From contig NC_081552.1 of assembly GCF_963082655.1 (NCBI RefSeq), forward strand, positions 51,736,946 to 51,800,945: a stretch of DNA of 64,000 bases. The letters are read 5' to 3'. Both the position numbers and the translations under genes were made by a program. Positions 1-10,284 of this stretch are shown here, one piece after another (position 1 is the stretch's first letter; every line of letters begins with the position of its first letter). Source of the DNA: Stomoxys calcitrans. Its lineage: Eukaryota; Arthropoda; Insecta; Diptera; Muscidae. The notes beneath the pieces were generated by a model, which was given only the letters and a program-made list of their open reading frames with translations, was not told where the DNA came from and searched no databases.

Positions 1-355
1 TAACACTACATGCAAAATTTCATCCAAATCGGACAAAAATTGCGGCTGATGTGGCTGAAATTTTGCAAGTAGTATTCAGCTATGACTTTCAGCAACTGTG
101 CCAATTACGGTCTAAATCGGTCAATAACCTGATATAGCTCCCATATTAACCGATCTCCCGATTTGATTTCTGGAGCCCTTGGAAGCCTCTATTTTGTCCG
201 ATTTGTATGAATTTTTAAACGTAGTGTTCTGTTAAGAATTTTTAAAACTCTGTGAAGTACGGTCCACATTTGTTTATAACCTGATATAGCTCCATTATAA
301 ACCGATCTCCCGATTAGACACTTTAAAGAGTCTCAACATTTGTGGTGTGTTAAAT
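1..355. repeat. Degenerate 153-bp-type repeat units in two orientations
   Basis: The first ~55 bases match the minus-orientation form of the family A unit seen at 33343-34833 ('caaaatttcatccaaatcgg'). From about base 56 the sequence runs in the opposite orientation ('caactgtgcca', 'cctgatatagctccca', 'aaccgatctcccgat'). It is therefore a fold-back junction between two inverted repeat fragments, cut by the window start. No coding content. Confidence 0.6.
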
Positions 356-684
356 GTATCAAGAGGCGGGGTTGAATGATCGCGATTTCGGCCTTTGCCA
401 GAGGCCTCGTCAGACTGCTATGCCACCAAAAGATTACATGCTTTTACCTACTCACTAATTGGTGAATGAAATGTTGGGTCTTGTTATTCAACCTTTTCTT
501 ATAGCGCAGTAAGAGAAAGTTAAATGCTAACAGCAAACATCTCTTTAAAGAGACATCTAACATCAACAACACACACAAAGCTAAAGAATTGTTATCGAGA
601 CAAACTTCGCTTGCCATAGAATAATTTTTCTATATGTGCATATTAACCACATATTTCTAGACGTACTGATTGTGCTTTGTTTAT
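356..684. other. Unassigned intergenic sequence
   Basis: No repeat family or credible coding frame is recognised here. A short stretch near 380-420 is more GC-rich than its surroundings, but I could not tie it to any family. Confidence 0.4.
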
Positions 685-1850
685 TTGTTTGTTCCTTATA
701 GACTCAGAAACGGCTGAACCGATTTTCTTGAAATTTTCACAGATGGTGCATAATGATCCCTTGGTGAAAATTGGGTACTACATTTTGTGATATTTGAAGG
801 GGGCCGGACCCTCCCCCTTACCCTAATTTTCAGAAACGCCAGATGGATTGTGCGATTTAAGCGAAATATTGTGGGCTCTCATATAGCACCCTAAAAATAA
901 AAATTTGGTATCCAAATTTCGGATGGGGTACCTAGGGGCGCCGCACCGTCCTTAAACCTGCCAAACATATATTTAAACCAATTATGACAATATGGGACTC
1001 AAATGAAAGGTATTTAGGATAAGATAAGGTGTTAGAGGACCACGACCACCCCAACCCCCAAAACACCCCTAAGTCGGACATATTTACCGATCATGGGAAT
1101 ATGGAGCTTAAATAAAAGATATTTGAGTGTAGAATTCGAATCTGATATCTAAATATAGGACCAAGTGTTTTGGGGGCTGCCTCTCCCCAAAACCATCCCC
1201 CAAAGTGGGCAAATCTACGACCATAGCAATATGGGGCTCAAATGAAAGGTCTTTGGGAGTAAAGCAAGAATTTTATATCAACATTAGGGACCAACTGCCT
1301 AGGGGACGTCCCACCAACATAACAACCCCCAATAGGACGTATTTGCTCACCAAGACAATTTACAATTTACAATTTCACCAAGATAAATATTTATAGTTGA
1401 TAGTTATATAGTTATAGATTGATAGCCTATTTTGGGGCCATGTGTTTGGGGGACGCCTCATCGTGTAACCTCCCCTAAACCAAGGGCAATATGGGGTTTA
1501 ATAAATGGTATTTGAAAGAAGAGCACGATGCTGATATTTTTTCAGGGCCAAGTGTTTGGGGGACACCTCACCCCCGAAAACATCCCTAAATCAAATATCA
1601 TGAGAATATCGGGCTGAAATAAAGTATTTTAAGAATGGAGTACACCTTACATTAAATTCGTTGACGTATAAAGCTCAAATCGGATTCAGATAAAGGCACT
1701 TATATTGTTAAACTGTCAAGCGATATACTATTTTCATAGCATGGTATTTCACTAAAAGCTCTTTAATTTTTGAAAATAAATATTCCAAGGAAAAATTTGT
1801 TCCATATGAAGTAAAAGAAGGCGCAGCGGAGCGGGCCCGGGTCAGCTAGT
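685..1850 (+). mobile_element. Helitron-like non-autonomous element (copy 1)
   Basis: The left part has the conserved 'ccttatagactcagaaacgg' start shared with copies at 38724 and 50098. Next come degenerate units of about 130 bp with the phrase 'atatggg..tcaaatgaaaggtattt'. The right end has a GC-rich block with a short stem, followed by GTCAGCTAGT. The hairpin followed by CTAG(T) is what is expected for a Helitron 3' end (CTRR). The 5' end is diffuse: the TC-type start seen at 48235 is not obvious here. No Rep/helicase frame is present, so it is non-autonomous. Attribution to Helitrons is from structure only. Confidence 0.6.
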
Positions 1851-1903
1851 ATATGTATATACTTTGAGGCTTTTACAAGCATTAGCATTTCATTAGTATA
1901 CCC

Positions 1904-1933
1904 CCATCTTATGGTGGTGGGTATAAAAAAACG
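1904..1933 (-). repeat. Left-end palindrome relic of a 153-bp-repeat element
   Basis: 'tataccccc...ggtggtgggtata' is the hairpin-forming terminal block seen at the ends of family B elements. The rest of that element is not recognisable beside it. Confidence 0.5.
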
Positions 1934-1934
1934 T

Positions 1935-2062
1935 TACCCAAATTTCGTCCTTGCAAAATTTCACCAAAATTTTACCTTTAGAGAAAATTTTATTTCAGTT
2001 CCAGTTTTGTCTTTACAGAAAATTTCAACAATATTTCCTTTGAGGTAAATTTTCCATAGGGT
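1935..2062. repeat. Degenerate ~36-bp tandem repeat
   Basis: Successive variants of 'aaaatttcaccaaaatttta' plus 'ctttagag' recur about every 36 bases. The same motif family recurs at 4410-4640 and weakly near 53240-53340. It looks like a dispersed minisatellite with no gene. Confidence 0.5.
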
Positions 2063-2194
2063 TAAAATTTTTATGGAGTTTTCTTGAAAGTGTGTAAGAA
2101 TCTGGTCATCCTATTCTTTTTTATACCAGTCCAACTACTTTTTTCTACTTTTCATTTTCATCCTATACGAAAAACAAAAATCACAAATCGTTTG

Positions 2195-2460
2195 GAATAT
2201 ATTTCCGGCACAGTTGTTGAAAGTTATAATGGAACCCCTCATGCAAAACTTCATACAAATCGGACAAAAATTGCGGCTTGTAAGGGCTCAAGAATTCAAA
2301 TCAAGGGGTTTGTTTTATATGGGAGCTATATCAGGCTATAGACCGATGTGGGCCGTACTTGGCACAGTTGTTGGAAGTCATAACAGAACACTTCGTAAAA
2401 AACTTCAACCAAATCGTAAAAACAACAGACAGTATGTTGTTGAACGAATAAAGATATCTT
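2195..2460 (-). repeat. Family A 153-bp repeat fragment
   Basis: Contains 'ggcacagttgttgaaagt', 'caaatcggacaaaaattgcg' and 'gggagctatatcaggctata', then a second 'ggcacagttgttggaagtc' about 150 bases later. This is just under two degenerate units in the orientation of the copy at 33343-34833. Small open frames here are read-through of the repeat. Confidence 0.65.
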
Positions 2461-2741
2461 AATAATTCTTTTTGAATTTTGCAGATAAAAACGTCTTTAA
2501 AAAACTAAAAATTAATTCTGCCCGAATTTTTTTACAAAAATCCCCGAAAAAGCTACAAATATGCTGTGGAAGCTACAAATATTGTTATGTGTAAAAAGTT
2601 GTTGTTTGCATGGGTTTAGGAGACATATAGATTAAAAAAAAAAACATATGCCCAATTGGAGGATCTGGGCTTTGGAGATTTTGAACTCGATGGGTTTTTT
2701 CAGTATTTTAATAAAAAATTGCCTATTTTGAAGTATATATA

Positions 2742-2977
2742 TTGGGTTGCCCAAAAAGTAATTGCGGATTTTTTAAAAGAAAGTAAATGCATTTTTAATA
2801 AAACTTTGCATGAACTTTAATCAAATATACTTTTTTACACTTTTTTTCTAAAGTAAGCTGAAAGTAGCAGCTGATAACTGACAGAAGAAAGAATGCAATT
2901 ACAGAGTCACAAGCTGTGAAAAAATTTGTCAACGCCGACTATATGCAAAATCCGCAATTACTTTTTGGGCAACCCAA
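2742..2977. mobile_element. Tc1/mariner-type MITE, ~236 bp (copy 1)
   Basis: Terminal inverted repeats of about 32 bp begin TTGGGTTGCCCAAAAAGTAA on both strands. They are flanked by TA at 2740-2741 and 2978-2979, the target duplication expected of IS630/Tc1/mariner transposition. No transposase frame lies inside. A second copy with the same interior in the opposite orientation lies at 23259-23496. The two ends match almost perfectly. Confidence 0.85.
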
Positions 2978-2979
2978 TA

Positions 2980-4405
2980 TTATACAAATTTCACATAGAA
3001 CGCATCTTCAATATGTTCTCGTCAGCAAAAAAAAGACAAAATAACGCATTGGAGCAAGTTTTTTTAATAAAGAATAATCAATAAAAAACCTTTTTTGACC
3101 AAAAATACAAAAAATCCTTTTTTTTACATTTTTTACTTCCAAACTGTAAAACTTTCAACTGAATAATCAGGTGTGGACGCGACATGTGTCCATGTGGCAA
3201 AGTCGTTGTAGATTTTATCACAATTCCAAATCAAGCATAAAAATTAAAATCAAACCAGAAATGGCTTCGCAATTGCAAGATTTCAGTCAAAATTGCACAC
3301 ACAAAAATAAAAGTCGAATATCGTCGAAACCAGTGGACCTATTGTAGACCTCAAGCGGATTTTTTATAGGGATTTTCGAGCACTATTCAGTAAAAAAATT
3401 GGTCAGACCTTAAATGAGGAGTTGGCAGCCCTAACATTTTTTCCAAATTCCGAGGTGACCAAATTAAGGGACCAGCCAAAAGGCGCTCGGACAACCTAAG
3501 GCCTTTAAATTTTGCACACCGTTCTTGTTAACACCTCAGCTCTAACCATTTCAAAGAGATATTTACAACCGTTCTCACACGGCAAATGTTTTTCTCCCAT
3601 TGTGCGTCACTTCGTTTACGGTAAGACCTTTAGGTAGTAAAGAATTGCTTTATTACTCATTATGTGAAAATACGATAATTCTTTTTAGTCAAATATGTTT
3701 TGTTTGCAGCAAAAGATGCTTTGTTGCAAGAAATTATAAGTTGTTTACCTCTTATGTCTCTTCCATTTCGCAGAGAGTGATAGCGTTTAATTTTTTGTTG
3801 GCAGTATGTATTGGTACTATTACTGTGGTATAGGTTATTATGGCTAATCGCATATTTGATAAGTATTCGGAACTTAGAACCACTTTCTGGTAAGTTTTAC
3901 CTATGTCCGTCTATGTGTAGAAAATTCAGGTGGAAATATTTATAAATTTTGTCACAGCCCTTTTTTAAGTCTAGAGACGAAGCCTATCGAAACTGGTAAA
4001 AAATCGGTTCAGATTTGGAACTTCCTCCAATATATATTTTTGCCCGATTTGGAGTTATGTCGGAGCAATGTGGTAGTTTTAAAACATTCTTCACAAATTT
4101 TGGAATATATCATTCTCTTATGACTATTGATTTGAGTTGAATACTTGAGCAAAAGTTTTTTTTTTCGTCACAAATTCTTACATGAATTTATTCTAAAAGA
4201 TCGTATACTTTTGCCTCAAACAAAGCTCCAACATTTTTTGCAAAAGAAGTTTGCCTGTCGAAAACTTCGTTTTTGGCTAATGAGTTAATTTTTTGGGTGT
4301 ATTTTGTAATTTCACTGCTGATTGTAACCCCTACAAATAAAGCTGTTCTTAGGTATTGCTCGTATACTTTTCTTGTTCTTATTCAATTCGTATTTCATCC
4401 ACAAA
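2980..4405. other. AT-rich intergenic sequence, nothing recognised
   Basis: No repeat family, RNA gene or credible coding frame was seen. The open frame at 3600-3833 has no recognisable domain or codon bias. Confidence 0.4.
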
Positions 4406-4409
4406 TTGA

Positions 4410-4640
4410 ACCCGTAATTTTTTCATTAAAGAAAATTTCACCGAAATTTTGCCTTGTGAAAATTAAACTGAAATTTTGTCTTTCGCATAATGTTACCGAA
4501 ATTTTATCTTTGAAGAAAATTTAACCAACATTTTCGTCCTATAGACAACTTTATTGGCATTTTGTCGTTTAGAGATAATTTCGTAAACATTTCATCTTCA
4601 GGGTAAATTTCATATCAAATTTGTTTTAAGCTTAAAATGA
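4410..4640. repeat. Degenerate ~36-bp tandem repeat
   Basis: Repeats of 'aaaatttcaccgaaatttt' plus 'g.cttt..agaa' occur five or six times with mutations. It is the same family as 1935-2062. Confidence 0.5.
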
Positions 4641-7439
4641 TATTGAAATTCTATTTATTTTTCTTGGTTTCTTAGTTCAATGTGGTCATAGTGCTGCCAT
4701 CTGGTGGTAGAAAGTTTTTCACAACAATCCAACCACTTGGAATAAAGAAAAGACATGTTATAAAAGATGTAGCCTGTGTGCTACATCAGCGTTTGCAGTG
4801 TTTTGTATTGCGCTGTGGGTATCTTTGGAAAATCTTCACATTATTTTAGAAAAGGAGAAAATTATTGAGGCGAAGGTAAAACTAGTTTAAAAGTAAATCT
4901 TTTAATGGAAATTTGTATTCATAGAAAATTGTTAGTAATAAAAATTGTATTTGCTTCTGGTTAATAGATTTGTAAGGAGCCCAATAAAACATTTTATTAA
5001 AATAAGAAATTTCATAAAAATAAAAATTTCATAAAAATAAAAAAATTCGTAAAAATCAGAATAGAACATATACTAAAGATGCTTTCTTCGTTTCAAATTT
5101 TCAACATTCTGGGTAATGTTGGATCACCACTTCACCCATGTGACTATCATTTTTCATTATTATTAATATAATAGTTACTGAATCATTGAACTCATCGGAA
5201 ATGTCAATGAAGATGTGGCGTGTGTAAGGCTATCATTCAAAAAGAAAATCGAATGATGGGTTTGTTATTTATTTTTCTTAGTCATAACAAAAAAAATTTC
5301 CATGTGAAAATAGTCATTTTCGAGCTAAAAATGCATAATGTATTGAAAAAAACTTTTCAGTTATAAATATTTGGATAGGTAGCAATATGTTTATCTGTTT
5401 GGATTATGGATTAACGATCTGCTTGGCAGCAGTGAAATCTCACTATTCATAGCTTCCCAGTGCATTATACCACAGCACCAATGTTTCTAATCTTTTAAAA
5501 AAAGTTTATAAAATAGCAATGGGGTCAGGTTGAACAATATCCTGTTGAATTCATCAAATCCATATACAATTTTATGAGTATATTTTCGGTTTTGGTAATA
5601 AATAAATAATTTGTGCGGCTTTAAGGAGTCCAACGTCAACATTTCCACCAACACCGAAACAAACCAATTTTTTGTTAACCTAATTCTAGTCTACATTCAC
5701 AATATTCTTCATAGAAGTAGTTTTTCACATAATATATGCATCTGCTTCAAGTATACGTATTTCATTCCATTTCCATTAAATTACGTATTTTTACTCCATT
5801 TTATCCACCACATTCATTCAACCATCAACCGCCTTCTTACAACCTTTTAACTTGTTCAGTGGATGGTTGAAAACTAAAGAAATTTCCTTGTCAAATACCC
5901 AAAAGAACCCCAACACAGAAATAATATAACTCTCTATTGAAGTTGTAATTCACATGGCTTAATCATAACTCAAAGAGCAAGTGTTCTCAAAGAGTTTCTC
6001 TCTCTCTCGCTTCCTGTACTCCTTATTTGAGAGGTGAGAAAATTTCCCTTTTTGTAATCAACTCAAATGAATGAAGCAGGTAATTTATGAAGGCTATGAG
6101 TGAGATTTTTCTCATGTTCTATGAAGGAGATTTTGAGAAGTACATTTTCCCAAGTCAATGAAAAAATGAATGAGTGGTACTTGGGAGTTTGCTATGATGG
6201 TGTGTTTTGTGGAAATACTCAACATTGTAATAGAATGAGTGATAACGGCTATATTGAGTTGCTATTGAGGTGTTTTTTTCTTGAGGAATGTTTAGAACTC
6301 ATGCGTTCAATATTAAATTCTTACAATGAGTAGATGTTTGTATCAGTGAGAGAGAGAGAAAAAGAGTCGAAACAATAGAACTCAACTTTAAGATATTGTG
6401 CTGCAGTTTGACTTTTCAATGTGGGATCAAATCATTTTGAGGTTGCAAGTCATAGATACAATCTCCACAGCGAATTTTCAAGTCAATGGTTTTCCTATAT
6501 TTTTGACGAAAATAGGGAAAAACGGAAAGGAAAAAAAAAATATCAAAGAAAATTTCTCTCAGTTTTGCATTTTTAAATTAATTTGTATTAGGTATTTCAA
6601 TGGGATATAGTTAAAATGCACAAAATTACATGAACTCGAAAGATGGAACGTTAGAGAATAACTCTATTGCACTGATGATTAGCCCTCGCAGAGCTTATAA
6701 ATGATATGAAAAAAAATCTTTGGCAATATGCCCAATATTGTGGGTTCTTTGACGAAAATTCAAAAAATTATTATTTTGAGAATTTATATGGACAAAGAAT
6801 TTTCATTAACAAAGACTTTTTTAAAATTCTTAAAATCAAATTAAAACTAAATTTAGTTGAAGGGAATAATTTTATTCTGCAGACCAAACTTCTGTCAAAC
6901 CAACAAAATTAAAGTACATTTTTGTAAATTCTCTCAAATCAAAAAAAAAAAAATTATTTGAAACGAAAATTTAATTAAAAACAAAATATTTTGAAAACAT
7001 TTAGAAAAAAATTTAATATTTGATTCTTTGAACAAAACTCAAAAGTTTTTTGAAACAAAACCACAGAAGTGGGTATTCTTAAACATCGGCGTATTTCTTA
7101 ACGAATTAAAACAAATAGTTTTTCGAATAAAACATTTAAATTTTTTAAACAACAAACTTTATATCCTAAACATCATTTTTAAACTTTTTGAAAAAAGAAT
7201 TAGAAAGTTGTTTAGATTTTCTAAAAAGCAATATTGGGCATATTCCATTGCTTATAATTTTCAAAGATTTTATAAAAAATAATGATATAAAAAAATTTTT
7301 TCGAGTTTAAAACTATCCTGTGCCACAGTAGTGGTGTAGGGTATAAAAAGTTGGACTGCTACAAATTTTTAATTTAAATAAAAAAAAATTAATTTTTTGG
7401 AAAAGAAAAATTTTTTTAAAGACCATTTTAGTTTTGTTC
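4641..7439. other. AT-rich intergenic sequence without recognised genes
   Basis: Long stretches of A/T-rich DNA with short open frames of low complexity. A 17-18-bp inverted match ('aatatgcccaatattg', near 6724 and 7229) is the only structure noted. The region has few recognised repeats compared with the rest of the window, so it may be genuine single-copy DNA. Confidence 0.4.
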
Positions 7440-8011
7440 GGAAAAAGTTTTAAATTTTTCAGCCAAATCGGATGAAAATTGCGCTGTCTAGAGGCTCAAG
7501 AGGTCAAGATCCCAGATCGGTTTATATGGCAGCTATACCAGGTTATGTACGGATTTGCGCCATACTTAGCACAGTTGTGCAAAATCACAGCCAAATCGGA
7601 TAAGAATTGCACCCTCTAAAAGCTCCAGAAGACAAGATCCAAGATCGGAATATAATCCGACCAGCACCGTATTCGCTAAGGGTGAAACAAAAGTTATGGA
7701 CGAAAGAGTTTAAATCGGTAGATCGATATACATAAATTGTCTTATATATGTACCCAAATAAGGTTCGATCTGAACCATACTGAGCATAGACGACCCTATT
7801 TGATACGGATATCGTGGGTCCCAAGATAACCCACTGTGCTAAACTTCAGCGAAATGGGGTAATAAATGCGACTTCTATGGGTCTTATACTTTGAGATCGG
7901 TCTATCTTGGAACTATTGTTCGATTTGTACCGTATTCAATAAGGCTATCGAGAGTCCCACGAGAACTCACATGCCAAATTTCAGCGGAATCGGGTAATAA
8001 ATACGGATAAA
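7440..8011. repeat. 153-bp-repeat element, left portion (families A/B), interrupted at 8012
   Basis: One family A unit ('gatcggtttatatggcagct') is followed by family B units ('gatcggtctat', 'aatttcagcg.aat.gggtaataaat'). The matching family B right part resumes at 17851 after the SINE and LTR element. The mini-me end block is at 17990-18107, so these flanks were probably one element. Confidence 0.65.
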
Positions 8012-8126
8012 ATTGGACACTGTAGCGCAGAGGTTAACATGTTCACTTATGACGCTGAACGCCTGGGTTCGAATCCTGGCGAGACTATCAGAAAAAAATT
8101 TCAGCGGTGGTTTTCCCCTCCTAATG
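8012..8126 (+). mobile_element. tRNA-derived SINE, 5' half
   Basis: An internal RNA polymerase III promoter can be read directly: A box TAGCGCAGAGG at 8023-8033 and B box GGTTCGAATCC at 8066-8076, with tRNA-like spacing (33 bp between). The sequence stops at AATG, where the LTR retrotransposon starts. It continues without loss at 17666-17850. Joined, the SINE is about 300 bp. A tail fragment of the same family lies at 46486-46672. Confidence 0.8.
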
Positions 8127-9938
8127 TGTAATGGTCTCTTTTCGTTATCACGTAACAGTGGTATGAAAAGGATTTCGTTCGGACTTCAGAGAGGACTGCA
8201 CGTTCTTAGAAAAGGCTAGGACTCGCCGGATGGGGTGGGGTTCTTGTGCTCTCTTAAATCCTCCATCGACCAAAACAAGAAATCGAACGTGCAAAGCTAT
8301 AGTATGTACTAATTAAATATCGGAAGGACGTTAATCGGACTATGACTGACTCTAATATTAAAAAAATTAAGTCATTTCACCTTACATATGTGGGTCTATT
8401 GCTCTTAAAGACCCCTTGCCCACGCCGACCTATGTTCTCATAAAGTCCCTTCTCATTTTATGGAGAACCCCTGAATGGACACCGATTTTTGGCTTGGCCC
8501 CCTTTTAACTTCTTAAACAAAAATTAGCCCATATTTAATTATTCAATTCTTATTCTAGAAAACAAAGGTATTCTCTTAAACGTATTATATAGGTAATGAC
8601 CTTGGTAATTAAGTAAATCTAAATATCAAAAAAAAAAAAACAATAGAATAATGATAGAATGATAGAAACAACTTACATGTCTAACCCCGAACATCCATTA
8701 TGCTGAGGCCTCTGCATGCGGTGAAAACGTTCGCTGGGAATAACTTTATAATAAAACTAATGATATGTACTTATAATTACAAACTCGCCAAAATGTATCA
8801 AAATGAACTATTATTTACATTGATATGAAAAGTAAATAACGAGTACGTACTTAAAAAAACAAAACAAACTCGCTAAATAGAAGTATAAGAGTTTGCAATA
8901 TTACTACTCAGTTACTCATTCAATCTGTGGTTACAACAACAACATTACTTAGTTACTTTTAATCTCTTTTCTCTGCTATGCTTTGAGACAAGTAGCCTAA
9001 GTTAGCGGGGAGGTGGAGGGAAGACGAGATCAACTCCCCATTAACCACAGCCACGGTAAGTCTGTCTCAGAGAGTTAAAATTTTGTGAGAAAGAGAACAA
9101 TAGAATAACAAGGAATAGCAAAGAATAGATATTTGAGAATAAAAAAAAAGAATTATCAATGAAGCACGGGGTGATGAATGAAAATGGCAAATGCAAATAA
9201 TGAATGAAAATGATGAATGAAAATGATGAATGAAATCAAAATCACTTAACAGCAACAAAATATCCACGTTATAAATGTAACCTTGCGAGTCCAGGAAGGG
9301 CGGTTAAATAAATTTAAAATCAAACAAAGGTATTTATAGCACTTGTCGTCCAAATCAAATTGTGCTGATGGTATAAAAATTCCAATGCTTCCAAATGGTA
9401 TGCCACTGCTCTAACCTCGCCGAGTGTAACTCCAAATGTCTGGACAGCAGAATTATGATCAATTCCCATTCACTAAGCCTCCTTCTATATCAATCTTTGG
9501 TCATACATATCCAAATCACCAGGATCATACAATTGAATTGGCCACGTGGGGCCTTAAGTTATCGGTCGACCCACGTGGACCCCTTTTAAAATCGTGGACA
9601 CAAATCTTGAAGAAAATGATGGATTTAGCAAATTCACTTCAAATCTATGCAAAAACACTACCTTTATAGCACTTGCTAATTGTCACAATTCCACCTGACA
9701 GGAAATAATTAAAACCCGTGAACGAGCACTGGCAAGACGTTGTTCACTGTGTATTTACCCAAAGTATTTTAGGCCACTAATTTCGATCTTTACTTCACCG
9801 GCACTGAATGGGAATGAGCACTAAAACTGAAATAGCAGATGTCATAACCTATGCGCCAGTCGGTTCAATTCATGTTGTCCCCTTGAAGCATGATACCGCT
9901 AGGTATGACAGAACAAAGAAGAGATGAGGAAAAAAAAA

Positions 9939-9979
<41 letters not shown>

Positions 9980-10232
9980 AGAGATTGAAATCTTGATTCC
10001 ACCAACAATTCCCCTTACAGCAGAATGCAATCGAAACGGCTCCCCTCATCCTATAATAGGCGCTGCTGCCAATGAGCATACAAATCAATGCAAATAAATG
10101 ATGTCAACTATTCTAATCTGAAAACCTCTAACCTAATCGTAAAGCTATATGAGGACACCACTGTAGATAAAAAGAGCACTATCAAGGTGTTTAATGTTAT
10201 AAATCCGTGACAGAAAATATATAGCCGTCACA
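8127..10232 (-). repeat. 3' LTR of the gypsy-type element
   Basis: A 2106-bp direct repeat of 15558-17665. The only differences I found are an A-run near 8628 (13 A versus 14 A) and the long A-run at 9941-9976 (36 versus 37). It contains no credible gene. The small open frames within it occur identically in the other LTR and have no domains. Confidence 0.95.
9542..9578. promoter_or_regulatory. Inverted pair of CACGTG E-boxes in the LTR
   Basis: CCACGTGGG (9542-9550) and CCCACGTGG (9570-9578) form an inverted repeat with a 19-bp loop. Each half contains a perfect CACGTG E-box. The identical structure is at 16974-17010 in the other LTR. It could bind bHLH factors or fold as a hairpin; regulation is inference. 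Confidence 0.35.
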
Positions 10233-10284
10233 AAGCAGGTAGATTTTCATTTATCCCAATGAAAATATATCTGGAAACGGCCAA

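Noticed and set aside
360..440. A GC-richer patch as a short exon or RNA gene
   Set aside because: Too short, no splice or fold support, and I could not relate it to a known family.
6706..7282. Two small frames flanked by a short inverted match (6724 and 7229)
   Set aside because: The inverted match is only 17-18 bp in very AT-rich DNA, the frames have Lys/Asn/Phe-rich composition typical of AT bias, and no target duplication was found.
8023..8076. A functional tRNA gene (A and B boxes present)
   Set aside because: No acceptor-stem pairing or clean anticodon arm could be drawn, and the sequence continues as a SINE body; it is a tRNA-derived promoter.
9067..9669. Small open frames in the LTRs (also at 16499-17101) as accessory genes
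   Set aside because: Low-complexity peptides with no domain, overlapping each other on both strands; identical in both LTRs simply because the LTRs are.
10200..10284. An env-like third gene in the LTR element
   Set aside because: Only 52 bases separate the pol stop and the LTR, and no frame with a signal peptide or transmembrane segment exists elsewhere in the element.
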